Assembly: GCA_030645955.1 (NCBI GenBank) | Contig: JAUSMR010000153.1 | Location: 37,489 to 101,488 of the forward strand | Direction: 5' to 3' | Source: Gallionella sp. | Lineage (GTDB): Bacteria > Pseudomonadota > Gammaproteobacteria > Burkholderiales > Gallionellaceae | DNA length: 64,000 bases | Shown: positions 46,364-54,546 of the stretch, piece after piece | How the letters are laid out: each line of letters begins with the position of its first letter | Numbering within the stretch: the first letter of the stretch is position 1 | The notes under the pieces: generated by a model | The model's input: the letters and a program-made list of their open reading frames with translations, nothing else | Told to the model about the DNA's origin: nothing | The model's database searches: none | Made by a program: the position numbers and the translations under genes

Positions 46364-47992
46364 TCAATGCCCCGCGTGTGAGTTGCCGGAAAGTGCAGCC
46401 GGTTTGGCTTGCAGCTTGGTAATCACCCATTCGCCGGGCTTGCGCTCGACTATTTCAAAGGTAATGGCAGTGCCGGGTTGAATGCCTGTCACCAGCGATG
46501 GATTAGCCAGCGCGAGATCCATGGTCATCCCCGGCCAGCCCAGCATCTTGATCTGGCTGTGCGTGACGTTGACCGTGCCATCTGCATTGAGGGCATTCAG
46601 CGTGCCTTCTGTCTGATACCCCACCGCAGCTGGCTTCGACTGTTCATTCGCACCTTTCGCATCTGGTGCCCCACCGCCATGCGCGTGCCCTAGCCCGCCG
46701 AGCGCTGCCTTGAGGTTGCTCTCGGCATCGATCAGGAAGTTGGCCGCCACGACCACGCGCTCTCCTTCGGCAACACCATCCAGCACTTCCACATAATTAT
46801 CGCTGCGACTGCCTAAGCTGATTTCACGCGGCTCAAAGCGCCCTTCTGACAGTTGCACCAGCACAATCTGGCGCGTGCCGCTGTCAATCACCGCAGAAGC
46901 CGGTACGGTCAGCACCTTACCTTTGCCGGTCACAGAAATTTCCACCTGTGCAAACATGGCGGGCTTGAGCAACCCCTGCGGATTGGCTATCTCCAGCCTC
47001 ACCGTGACAGTGCGGGTCTCGGGCTTCAAGGTCGGGTAGATGTAGGTGATCGCGCCTTCAAATTCCTTGTCGGGGTAGGCATTGATCTTCACCTTGGCCT
47101 TGGCGCCAGTCCTTAACATAGCGATGTCCTGTTCGAAGACATCGGCCATCACCCACACCGATGAAAGATCGGCGATCTGATACAGCATTTCACCGGGCAT
47201 GAAACGCATCCCCTCGAAGGCTTTCTTCTCCAGCACGATGCCATTCACCGGTGTATGAAAGGCATTAAAGGTCAGGCTGCGCCTGGTCGTCCCGGACTCG
47301 GTCAGTTCTTTCACCTGTTGCTCGGAAATGTCCCAGTTCTTGAGGCGCTGCAGGCTGGCCTCGGCGAGCTGTTGCATGCTCTGCCTGGTATCGTTATCCG
47401 CATCTTTCAATGCCGCGACACCTTGCATGGCAATCGCATACTCGCGCTGCGCCGATACCAGTTCCGGGCTATACACATCGAACAGTGCCTGCCCTTTCTT
47501 TACCGGTTCCCCAGTAGTCTTCACATGCAACTTTTCTATCCAGCCCTCAAACTTGGGAGTGATGTTGTGGATATTCCGCTCATTGACTTCCACCTTGCCC
47601 ACGACGCGTATCGTTTTATCAAGCGCGCGCTTCGCCGCATGCTCGGTTTTTACCCCCAGCTTCTGCACCTTTTCGACGCTGATTTTTACCTGTTTTGAGC
47701 CTCCTGAAGTAGCGAAGGACGAAGCGGTTTGACTACCGCTGCCCGGCTCCTCTCCTCCTTCGTACACCGGAACGTAGTCCATACCCATCGCGTCTTTTTT
47801 CGGCGCCGGCGAGGTGTCCTGTAAGCCCATCGGGTTGCGGTAATACAGAATTTTCCGCTCTGCTTTGACGGTCGTAATGGGAACTGGCTCAGTCGGCGCC
47901 TGGGCAGCCGTGCGTGTGCCAAACCAATATCCGCTTGCGCCCACGCCCAGCAAAGCCAGGGCGCCAATAATTATTCTGCTGATCGGTTTCAT
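46364..47992 (-). CDS. cusB: CusB periplasmic adaptor with C-terminal CusF domain
   Basis: A 542-residue membrane-fusion protein. It has an N-terminal anchor/signal (residues 5-25), a metal-binding YYRNPMG…DAMGMDYVPVYEG region (about 50-78), a barrel-sandwich/hairpin core (100-400) and a C-terminal CusF-like domain (about 475-530, IKMLGWPGMTMDLAL). Residues about 82-99 (GSGSQTASSFATSGGSKQ) come from a repeat also found in the DUF411 gene. It starts at ATG 47992; its stop is 1 bp from cusA, so they are coupled. Confidence 0.92.
   Translation of the reverse strand: MKPISRIIIGALALLGVGASGYWFGTRTAAQAPTEPVPITTVKAERKILYYRNPMGLQDTSPAPKKDAMGMDYVPVYEGGEEPGSGSQTASSFATSGGSKQVKISVEKVQKLGVKTEHAAKRALDKTIRVVGKVEVNERNIHNITPKFEGWIEKLHVKTTGEPVKKGQALFDVYSPELVSAQREYAIAMQGVAALKDADNDTRQSMQQLAEASLQRLKNWDISEQQVKELTESGTTRRSLTFNAFHTPVNGIVLEKKAFEGMRFMPGEMLYQIADLSSVWVMADVFEQDIAMLRTGAKAKVKINAYPDKEFEGAITYIYPTLKPETRTVTVRLEIANPQGLLKPAMFAQVEISVTGKGKVLTVPASAVIDSGTRQIVLVQLSEGRFEPREISLGSRSDNYVEVLDGVAEGERVVVAANFLIDAESNLKAALGGLGHAHGGGAPDAKGANEQSKPAAVGYQTEGTLNALNADGTVNVTHSQIKMLGWPGMTMDLALANPSLVTGIQPGTAITFEIVERKPGEWVITKLQAKPAALSGNSHAGH
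47694..47746 (-). repeat. Repeat inside cusB encoding SSFATSGGSKQ
   Basis: GAGCCTCCTGAAGTAGCGAAGG continues as ACGAAGCGG; it is about 85-90% identical to 49917-49950 in the DUF411 gene. In both places it is read in the same frame as (S/P)FATSGGS, at the junction between the secretion/linker region and the first folded domain. Confidence 0.85.
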
Positions 47993-48055
47993 ATGGATAC
48001 CCCTAGAAATTTGTTTTTGCGAGCATCCGCTACGCGGATTGCCTGCTTGAACCAC

Positions 48056-48170
48056 TTCGGGATGAAGCGCAAGGAGCCGCGCAGCGAATGACGAGGCATA
48101 TCAGATTGATAGACAAGGAATGAGCGAGCACGCGACGCAGCGATTCGCCCGACAAACAAATTTATTGAGG
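48056..48170 (+). repeat. Dispersed 114-bp repeat, copy B
   Basis: Lies between cusC and cusB and matches 27082-27195: TTCGGGATGAAGCGCAAGG, GCAGCGAATGACGAG, GGAATGAGCGAGCACGCGAC and TTTATTGAG. It would sit in the untranslated leader between cusC and cusB. Confidence 0.8.
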
Positions 48171-48173
48171 TAT

Positions 48174-49469
48174 TCATAGGTCTTCTCCCAACAATCGTTC
48201 TATCTCAGCCAAACGCATCTGCGCGTCCGCCTGGGCTTTTAGCACTTCCAGTTTGGCATTCAGGATTTGTCGTGCCGCATCCAGCAGCGTCGCAAAATCC
48301 ACCCTGCCGGTCTGGTAGCCGCTTAACGCGGATTCAAAGGTGACCTTCGCTTGCGGCAACAGGCCGCCGGAACTCAGCAACCCGGTGCGCTGTGCTGCGT
48401 CAAGTCCGGCCAGGTTTTCGGTCAGCGCAGACAGGATGCGGTTGGCGGTTGCTTCCTTGCGTGCCTTTGCCGCCGCCAGCATGGCCTCGGATTCACGCTC
48501 CTGTGAACGGCGTGTCTCCTGCTGCAACGGAATATTGAGTTCGACCATCACGCCCCACTCGCGCACCTCAGTGCCGGACTGGGTTGGAGAAATACCCAGC
48601 GCAAAATCCGGATAACGGTTTTTGTAAGCAAGATCACGATTTTTTTCAGCCGCGCTGATACCCGCCTCTTCCACAAACAAATCCGGGTTGTGTTCACGAA
48701 TGCGACTTTCCAATACCGTATAGTTTTCCAGACTGGCCGCTGCGGGAATGCTGCGCAAGTGTTGCGGAGTGGCAAGCGGCATGATCGCCGGACGCGACAT
48801 CAAAGCATTCAGCCGTGCCTCAATTTGCCGCCTGCTATTGTCCAGCATGACCAGCCCGGTTTTCATGACCGTTTGTTCAACTTGCGCGCGCACCGCGTCT
48901 TGCTGCGCAGCAAGGCCGTTGGCATAACGAACCTGCGCAACTTTCTCCATCTGCATCACCAGATCGAGCAGGTCGCGGGTAATTTTTTGACTGCCCGCAA
49001 CATAGTAATACTGCGCGTAAGCGGACTTGATTTGCGCCGACAATTCCGCCCAGGTTGCGGCGGTTCGTCCCTGTGCCTGTCCTGCCGCAGCCCCGGCTGC
49101 TTCCCGCTGCAAGTCGCGCTTGCCAAACCACGGCACGCTTTGCATCAACGTGTAGCGCGTGCTGCCGACCTGCGACGGCAACAGACTCGTGCCTTTATTC
49201 GTGCCCTGGTTGGTGATATCCATCAGTTCGGCACGCAAGACCGGGTCGGGCAAGGCTGCCGCCGACTGCGCGCGTTGCGTAGCGGCATCAGCATCGAATC
49301 GCGTTGCCGCCAATTCTGGATTGTGCTCGCGCGCATACTCCAGCAGTCCGGCAAGCTCGGAGCCCAATATGCGATCCCCCAACATGCGCTCCTCAACCGC
49401 ATGGGCAGGCAGCAGCAATGCGCTCATTAAACCGCAAACCGCCAATCTGACAACAGATCGTATCTTCAT
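48174..49469 (-). CDS. cusC: CusC/TolC-family outer membrane efflux protein
   Basis: A 431-residue outer membrane factor with signal peptide (residues 1-24, cleavage near HAV). It has two helical OEP repeats typical of TolC (EYAREHNPELAATRFDADAA; VESRIREHNPDLFVEEAGI-like, residues about 43 and 245). It forms the exit duct of the Cus tripartite pump. ATG 49469 is selected for the signal peptide. It is first in cusC-cusB-cusA-cusF on the minus strand, with a 114-bp repeat placed before cusB. Confidence 0.9.
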   Translation of the reverse strand: MKIRSVVRLAVCGLMSALLLPAHAVEERMLGDRILGSELAGLLEYAREHNPELAATRFDADAATQRAQSAAALPDPVLRAELMDITNQGTNKGTSLLPSQVGSTRYTLMQSVPWFGKRDLQREAAGAAAGQAQGRTAATWAELSAQIKSAYAQYYYVAGSQKITRDLLDLVMQMEKVAQVRYANGLAAQQDAVRAQVEQTVMKTGLVMLDNSRRQIEARLNALMSRPAIMPLATPQHLRSIPAAASLENYTVLESRIREHNPDLFVEEAGISAAEKNRDLAYKNRYPDFALGISPTQSGTEVREWGVMVELNIPLQQETRRSQERESEAMLAAAKARKEATANRILSALTENLAGLDAAQRTGLLSSGGLLPQAKVTFESALSGYQTGRVDFATLLDAARQILNAKLEVLKAQADAQMRLAEIERLLGEDL

Positions 49470-49536
49470 GTTTGCTCCTTGAAGCCAAATGCAAAACAAC
49501 CGCCGGAAAGTTGCTTATCCGGGCGGTTGCGCCGGT

Positions 49537-50070
49537 TCAATGTCGCGCAAATACCCTGGCTTTGCCATCCTCGCCTATCAGCAAAGTGTCATAAGCGACC
49601 GGATGATCGCTTTCCATGCCGGGTGACCCGGGCGGCATGGAAGGTACGGCCAAGCCGATGGCCTTGGGACGTTCCTTAAGCAATCGCTTGATGTCCGCCG
49701 CAGGCACGTGCCCTTCAACCAGATATTGTCCGGCCCTGGCGGTATGACACGAACCGAATTTATCGGGCATGCCCAGTTTTTTGCGTGCCGCAGGCACATC
49801 ATCCACATCATGCAAAATTACCGTGAAGCCGTTTTTCTGGAGATGCTCCGCCCAGGCTTTGCAGCAGCCGCACTCCGCGCTTTTATATACCTCCACGACT
49901 GGCAAGACCTGTCCTGAGCCTCCTGAGGTAGCGAAGGGCGAAGCGGCCTGTCCTGAACCCTGTTGCAGCGGTTGCGCCAAACCGGGCAGAGCGGCGCCCA
50001 ACGCGGCACACAGCACCACACCATGCAGCAGGACGAGTTTCTTAAAATGAGTTTTCGTAAATATTTTCAT
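49537..50070 (-). CDS. Secreted DUF411 metal-binding protein with in-frame repeat
   Basis: A 177-residue secreted protein (signal through about residue 32). It has a DUF411 domain: VEVYKSAECGCCKAWAEHL (CxCC, about residues 58-76), GSCHTARAG (about 105-113) and VPSMPPGSPGME. DUF411 proteins accompany copper and silver resistance. Between signal and domain, residues about 36-53 (QGSGQAASPFATSGGSGQ) are encoded by a repeat shared with cusB. It lies 68 bp upstream of cusC. Confidence 0.88.
   Translation of the reverse strand: MKIFTKTHFKKLVLLHGVVLCAALGAALPGLAQPLQQGSGQAASPFATSGGSGQVLPVVEVYKSAECGCCKAWAEHLQKNGFTVILHDVDDVPAARKKLGMPDKFGSCHTARAGQYLVEGHVPAADIKRLLKERPKAIGLAVPSMPPGSPGMESDHPVAYDTLLIGEDGKARVFARH
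49908..49962 (-). repeat. Repeat inside the DUF411 gene encoding SPFATSGGSGQ
   Basis: A 55-bp element bounded by direct CCTGTCCTGA copies, with inner GAGCCTCCTGAGGTAGCGAAG. It is the less eroded copy of the element in cusB and is related to the GAGCTTGTCGAA-type intergenic repeat at 18462. Confidence 0.85.
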
Positions 50071-50193
50071 GTTTTGAATCCTGAATAAATTAGTGAATAA
50101 GCAGGCGCAGTGCGGCTGCCGTACGGTTCGGAACGAGATTTTATGCTGAAAGATTCAGCGCAGTTGCGAAAAAATAAAGACACTCGTCCCGCG

Positions 50194-50595
50194 TTAAGCG
50201 CGAACGAGAGGCGGAGGATCAAGCAGAGTTAATGCAATGGATTGAAACTGTGTCGAAGGGAATGTAAACGACTGCGCGAATGGCTGAGCTACCGCCACTT
50301 TAATTGACACGGTAGCCATATATCCGCAGCAGGCCAGATGGCAGATGCCGGAGTTTCCGCAGCCAGAATCCTGTTGGTCTTGAAGGTTGGCAGATTGATC
50401 CTGATCCGCAACAGACTGGATGAGTTTCGCAGTCGCAGCGTGGTTCAAGTGATGCTCGTCCTGTTGGGCAGCAGCAGGATGGCAACCACTCCCCATCGTC
50501 TGCATGGCAACCGAAACAGCCAGCGCGTTGCCACTGAACAACGGCAACCAAATGGCTATAAATACCGCAACAAATTTTTTAATGGAACGTGACAT
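50194..50595 (-). CDS. Small secreted Cys/His-containing hypothetical protein
   Basis: A 133-residue protein with a signal peptide (KKFVAVFIAIWLPLFSGNALA, about residues 5-25, slightly over one helix). The mature part contains HHLNHAA and cysteines in SGCGNSGICHLACCGY (about residues 80-95). The layout resembles DUF2946-type proteins found near copper genes, but I am not certain. It is probably upstream of, and co-expressed with, the DUF411-cus genes. Confidence 0.65.
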   Translation of the reverse strand: MSRSIKKFVAVFIAIWLPLFSGNALAVSVAMQTMGSGCHPAAAQQDEHHLNHAATAKLIQSVADQDQSANLQDQQDSGCGNSGICHLACCGYMATVSIKVAVAQPFAQSFTFPSTQFQSIALTLLDPPPLVRA

Positions 50596-50729
50596 GTGCG
50601 CAGCTTGGCAAAACTCGACAGTCCTGTCAAATGTAAAGTATGTTCAATCAGACCTGATCTGACAAACAAAGTTCGCATAAGATCGCAGTCGGGACTTATT
50701 CAGTGCTCTCCCAAATCGACAACCCGGAA

Positions 50730-51503
50730 TCAACGCGATGCAGCCTGCCGATAGAACAGCGTCAGTTGCCTGTGGACGCCGGGGCAGCAATTTTTCAGAA
50801 TATCCGACGCGGTAAAAAAATACTCGCTCGCTACCGCAAAAAATTCTGCCGGGCTGGTGGCGGCATACGGGTCGATGCAGGCCAATCTTCCTGTTGCCAC
50901 TTGCTGGCGAAGTGCATCGTAAGCCCGGCTGAAATCTTCGGCCCATCTTTTAAGGCTCATGCCGCGACGTAATGGCGGCAAACCGTTCGCCACACCATTG
51001 AGGCCATCCAGCTTGTGTGCGAACTCGTGCAACACGACATTGTGGCCGGGCTGGGGATGATAAGTGTCACGCTTAACGTCATCCCAGGACAAGATCACCG
51101 GCCCGCGCAACCATGACTCGCCGGTTAAATCGCTTGCGTCGTTATGCACCAAGCCAATGTCATCCACCTGCTCATGATTCACCCGGAACGCACCGGGGTA
51201 GAGGATAACTTCGACCCAATTATCAAAGCAATCAATATCCAGATTCAGAATCAGCAAGCACGCCTGCGCTGCCACCGCCACGCGCATAGGCAGCGTCACA
51301 TTCAGACCCTGCACTCCATTGATAGACTTGCTATGCAGGAACCACGTCGTCAGTTCGCGCAGATGCGCCATTTGCACTGCGTCCAGCCCTTGCAGCACCA
51401 CAATCTTTCGCGTGGCCCGATGCCAAACATGATGGGGTATTGGGTTGCGCCGCAGGATTCGGCGCATATTCCAGCGCCGTAGCGTTTTGCCTAGTGAATT
51501 CAA
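50730..51503 (-). CDS. mtfA: MtfA-like zinc-dependent peptidase
   Basis: A 257-residue M90-type metallopeptidase with the HExxH site H159-E-F-A-H163 and a downstream glutamate in SPAEFFAVASEYFF (about residues 216-229). In E. coli MtfA binds the regulator Mlc and influences glucose uptake; the role in other bacteria is less clear. Length is normal. It stands alone between the copper island and a patchy accessory region. Confidence 0.92.
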   Translation of the reverse strand: MNSLGKTLRRWNMRRILRRNPIPHHVWHRATRKIVVLQGLDAVQMAHLRELTTWFLHSKSINGVQGLNVTLPMRVAVAAQACLLILNLDIDCFDNWVEVILYPGAFRVNHEQVDDIGLVHNDASDLTGESWLRGPVILSWDDVKRDTYHPQPGHNVVLHEFAHKLDGLNGVANGLPPLRRGMSLKRWAEDFSRAYDALRQQVATGRLACIDPYAATSPAEFFAVASEYFFTASDILKNCCPGVHRQLTLFYRQAASR

Positions 51504-51519
51504 TTTATGTATCTATTTA

Positions 51520-51675
51520 ACCAGTCCGCGCAAAGATGGCACGAGCCTATCCGTGTTGTTGAACGCCACCGCGATCAAGGATGCTACCGGCCGCTTCTTG
51601 ATGAGCCGCTCCATGGTATTCGACATTACTGACAGCAAACGCGCGCCGAGCAAGCCATACAACTTTGAAACATAG
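51520..51675 (+). pseudogene. Remnant of a PAS/PAC sensor domain
   Basis: The frame reads SPRKDGTSLSVLLNATAIKD, then ATGRFLMSRSMVFDITDSKRA, then a stop within 12 codons. It is a clear PAC motif of the kind found in PAS histidine kinases or diguanylate cyclases, lacking everything before and after. No valid start is seen. Confidence 0.65.
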
Positions 51676-51887
51676 TGAATCAAATAACAGCATTACCCAT
51701 TGGAAATTTTCAGCGTTCGCACGTGTCCGCTCTTAGCACCAGGTTGCCCACCAAGCTGTAGTTTATAGTCATCCCGAAAGCGGTCATTGGAGCTTTGCTT
51801 CCAGGTCAATTATCAGATCACAAGTAGCAGACGCTCGTGACGGGCAGCGACCGACACAAAGAGCGGATATTGGCGATGATTTCAATT
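51676..51887. other. Gap with no recognised feature
   Basis: AT-richer sequence after the PAS remnant. I see no gene, hairpin or known repeat. Confidence 0.5.
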
Positions 51888-52139
51888 TCAGTGATTTGCA
51901 TGGTTGGTCCCCTGCTCTTCATCTAAAAATTCGCAATATGCCTTCCAGTCAGCCCACATCTCAAGCGCTTTTTGCCTTGGATATATTCGACGTGTATCGC
52001 CCGGAAGGTAGTGCGGTTCTGAAGGCGGAATTGCGCCGAGCTTTTCGTACGCCAGCACTTCCGCTTCGGAAATACACATGAGGGAAGCCAGCTCGTCGAT
52101 GTAAACATACGTCTTGTGTGATATTTCGTGCGCGTTCAT
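51888..52139 (-). CDS. Small MerR-like/HTH protein
   Basis: An 83-residue protein whose first half (YVYIDELASLMCISEAEVLAY) looks like a MerR-type helix-turn-helix, followed by RRIYPRQKALEMWADWKAY. It could also be a CbpM-type chaperone modulator, which has a similar HTH fold. The ATG at 52139 with GAGG seven bases upstream is preferred to a longer frame. No linked target gene is obvious. Confidence 0.55.
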   Translation of the reverse strand: MNAHEISHKTYVYIDELASLMCISEAEVLAYEKLGAIPPSEPHYLPGDTRRIYPRQKALEMWADWKAYCEFLDEEQGTNHANH

Positions 52140-52349
52140 AGCAACGCCTCGGCACAGGATTCCATATTTAAACGGGTTTCGTGTATGTCTTTGAACATGG
52201 AAAAAATACGTTGGGAGGGTGTCATTAAAACAGTCATCGCAATGCCGCGCCAATTCTTAATCGGCATAGCTTTGTTTTTCGATATGCTGCTAATTGTACC
52301 TCCAGATGAGGAAAACCTGATGCAGCAATGGTTGGTGCATGACTGCGTT
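52140..52349. other. Gap between the HTH gene and arsD
   Basis: A plus-strand frame from about 52188 has a hydrophobic segment (FLIGIALFFDMLLIVP) but overlaps arsD and lacks a good start context, so I do not call it. No repeats are seen. Confidence 0.4.
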
Positions 52350-52697
52350 TCAGTAGCAGCCAAACTTGGGGGTGCAGCAGCACCCCGCTGCCTCGACGGG
52401 TGAGATTTCCTCTGGCGTCGCTGCAATGCCGAGTTTCTGTGCCAGTTGTTGGCGGGTGGGATACATGCCGGTCGAGACAATGCGGCCATCGACCATGATC
52501 ACCGGTAGCCTATCCATCCCGGCTTCCATTTCCTTGACCACAGCCGGATTGGCGGCGAAGGCCTGCGGTTCCTTGCCGAGGTTGTGGCGCGAGACCTTCA
52601 CGCCAAGCTTCTCGACCCATTTCAGATCGGCAACGAACTGGACGAGTACGGGATCGAAATAGGACAAGGCGGGATCAAATACTGCGAGGGTTTTCAT
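52350..52697 (-). CDS. arsD: ArsD-like protein missing the N-terminal metal-binding cysteines
   Basis: A 115-residue protein matching ArsD, the As(III)/Sb(III) metallochaperone and weak repressor (MKTLAVFDPAL; LPVIMVDGRIVSTGMYPTRQQL). In ArsD the FDPA motif is followed by a CCSTGVCG segment whose three cysteines bind arsenic. Here the sequence jumps from FDPALSYF to DPVLVQF, about eight residues short, with all three lost. A C-terminal CCC remains (about residues 106-108). No arsR, arsA or arsB adjoins it. It is probably non-functional as a chaperone or has changed role. Confidence 0.82.
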   Translation of the reverse strand: MKTLAVFDPALSYFDPVLVQFVADLKWVEKLGVKVSRHNLGKEPQAFAANPAVVKEMEAGMDRLPVIMVDGRIVSTGMYPTRQQLAQKLGIAATPEEISPVEAAGCCCTPKFGCY

Positions 52698-53076
52698 GTT
52701 GGTTCATTTTGCTTGGTCATTTAAGTGGCTCCTATATTAACGCAGCTCGCCACCTAAACTCACTTATGAAAGTTGCACTTCAGAGCCGAAGCCGCCAGTT
52801 CAGCTTATGCAATAGCGTGGTCACTTTACAAACTTCCGCTCTTGGCACTGCATTATGGGGGTCAGTTCATGCTGACCCTTTGACTTTGAGGAGCGGACGT
52901 TCAACGTGGGGGTGCATTGCTCTCGCCCCTGTTTTGGCTCCGTGCATAAGAGCAGTCTGTCGGTATCTAGTGTCAATAGCATCGTGTTCATTTGGTACAC
53001 TTACAAAATTGTAGACAGTGTCCACACACACCCACTGCCATCCTGCAGTGCATACTCGCCGCAATCACAGGGACTC
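52698..53076. other. 379-bp gap with no supported gene
   Basis: A 101-codon plus frame (52709-53014) has atypical composition and no recognisable domain. The gap holds a short inverted pair GGTCAG/CTGACC (near 52860) but no repeat shared with the rest of the window. Confidence 0.5.
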
Positions 53077-53907
53077 ATGAAGTTCAAAAATAAACCGTTG
53101 AAAAAAACTGCCGAGGGAATCCAGCATCAGTTTGAAAAGATGCTTGGGTGGATGGCAGAACCTCAAACGAATGTTGAGACGGGTAAACCCTATCTGAAAG
53201 AGTGCAAAGGAATTCTTGCGTTGCATTTCGATACCTTGTCAATACAAAGCGAGATGTCTATTGATCTGCCGGACGAGTTGGTCGTTGGTTATACCAGAGC
53301 CATGATGAGCTTTTTGTTGTTTGAGCCATCGCCGAAGTGCATTGCAATGATAGGGTTGGGCGGCGGTTCACTGGCCAAGTATTGCTACCGCTATTTACCG
53401 CAGACAGAAATTACCGTTGTCGAAATTAACCGCGATGTGATCGCACTGCGTAATGAATTTGCAATTCCCGCCGACGATACGCGCTTTAAAGTGTTATTAG
53501 GCGATGGTGCAGAGTTTGTGTCAGGCGCAGCCGGACAGTTCGATGCGCTGATCGTGGATGGATTTGATACGGGTGGGTTACCCGACCAATTAAGCAGTCA
53601 GCAGTTTTACGATGACTGCTTTGCGTCGTTGGCTGACAACGGCATCATGGCCGCCAACTTGTGGGGAGGCTACCCGCACTACGATGAATATTTGGCACGA
53701 ATCCGCAACAGTTTTGCCAACCGCCTGGTGATTGTTGATGCGGAGGACAGCGTCAACAAAATTGTCTTCGCCGTGAAAAACGTCGAGTTCCCGCCATCTT
53801 TATCCACAATACGGCACCATGCCAATTTACTCTGCTTGTCGCACCCGCTGAATTTCCAGGCGAAATCAAACAGGCTGATTCGAGCCTTGCCTATCCTTGC
53901 TATTTGA
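53077..53907 (+). CDS. Spermidine synthase-like SAM-binding protein
   Basis: A 276-residue Rossmann-fold protein of the spermidine synthase superfamily. The SAM motif is IGLGGGSLAKYCY (about residues 90-102), with acidic TVVEINRDVI (about 113-122), GDGAEFV (about 143-149) and DALIVDGFDTG (about 156-166). True polyamine synthase residues are not clear, so it may be a related methyl- or aminopropyl-transferase. ATG 53077 is chosen because the longer frame runs into composition unlike coding sequence. Confidence 0.82.
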   Translation: MKFKNKPLKKTAEGIQHQFEKMLGWMAEPQTNVETGKPYLKECKGILALHFDTLSIQSEMSIDLPDELVVGYTRAMMSFLLFEPSPKCIAMIGLGGGSLAKYCYRYLPQTEITVVEINRDVIALRNEFAIPADDTRFKVLLGDGAEFVSGAAGQFDALIVDGFDTGGLPDQLSSQQFYDDCFASLADNGIMAANLWGGYPHYDEYLARIRNSFANRLVIVDAEDSVNKIVFAVKNVEFPPSLSTIRHHANLLCLSHPLNFQAKSNRLIRALPILAI

Positions 53908-54019
53908 TTCACAACTCCGGTTACGCCCTTTCATCGGGCGACAAAATATATATCAGCCTGGTGCTTCTGCGGTCAGCGTCTGTTGGCCATGGCTTCATAA
54001 GGTGCGAAAATAGTAATAG

Positions 54020-54331
54020 ATGAATACAAAAAATAATACCGGCGATGCGGGCGATAGCCCGGTCATATCGTGCACCTCGTGCAAAGCTTGCTGCTGCCGG
54101 TTAGAGGTGATGTTGATGGGTGACGATGACATTCCGCCCGAATTGACGGAACGGGACCGGTGGGGAGGATGGATCATGGCGCGTCTCGACGACGGCTGGT
54201 GCTCAGCCTTGGATAGGAACACCATGCTGTGCACTATTTACGACCACCGACCGATGATCTGCCATGATTATCAGATGGGAGACAGCGACTGTATCAAGGA
54301 ACGACTTCTGCACACCCCCTGCGCGAATTGA
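54020..54331 (+). CDS. YkgJ-family cysteine cluster protein
   Basis: A 103-residue protein with the YkgJ zinc/iron-chelating cysteine pattern: CTSCKACCC (about residues 18-26), CSAL, CTIYDHRPMICHDY (about 71-84) and C91, C101. The family is thought to bind a metal or Fe-S cluster, function unknown. It stands alone, 112 bp after the spermidine synthase-like gene. Confidence 0.85.
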   Translation: MNTKNNTGDAGDSPVISCTSCKACCCRLEVMLMGDDDIPPELTERDRWGGWIMARLDDGWCSALDRNTMLCTIYDHRPMICHDYQMGDSDCIKERLLHTPCAN

Positions 54332-54351
54332 ATCGCACGAGGCATCCCGCT

Positions 54352-54418
54352 AATTCAGTGAGGTAAACCCCCTGCTTTGCAGGGGGATTAAGTAAGGTTT
54401 GACCGTGTGATACGGTCG
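54352..54418 (-). repeat. 65-bp dispersed repeat, second copy
   Basis: Starts ATTCAGTGAGGTAAACCCCC, with core CCCCCTGC/GCAGGGGG and end GGTTTGACCG…CGGTC. The reverse complement of 12033-12097 matches it along the whole length, differing mainly in the hairpin core. Confidence 0.8.
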
Positions 54419-54480
54419 CCCCGAGTTTGGTGATTCCTGTTTCGTTCCCTTAATCCCAGATTGTCCATTAGCCAAAAACC

Positions 54481-54512
54481 GCGTCATTCCCGCCTTCGTG
54501 GGAATGACGAAG
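54481..54512. repeat. CGTCATTCCCGC-type palindrome
   Basis: GCGTCATTCCCGCC-TTCG-TGGGAATGACG, a common bacterial intergenic hairpin, placed 35 bp before the SagB-type gene. Confidence 0.75.
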
Positions 54513-54546
54513 CTAATGGATTATTTGGGTTAATATAAACTGTGCC

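Noticed and set aside
52128..52403. Plus frame with a hydrophobic segment overlapping arsD
   Set aside because: Overlaps the arsD 3' end on the other strand and lacks a convincing start.
52709..53014. 101-codon plus frame upstream of the spermidine synthase-like gene
   Set aside because: No domain, odd composition and overlap with the likely promoter region.
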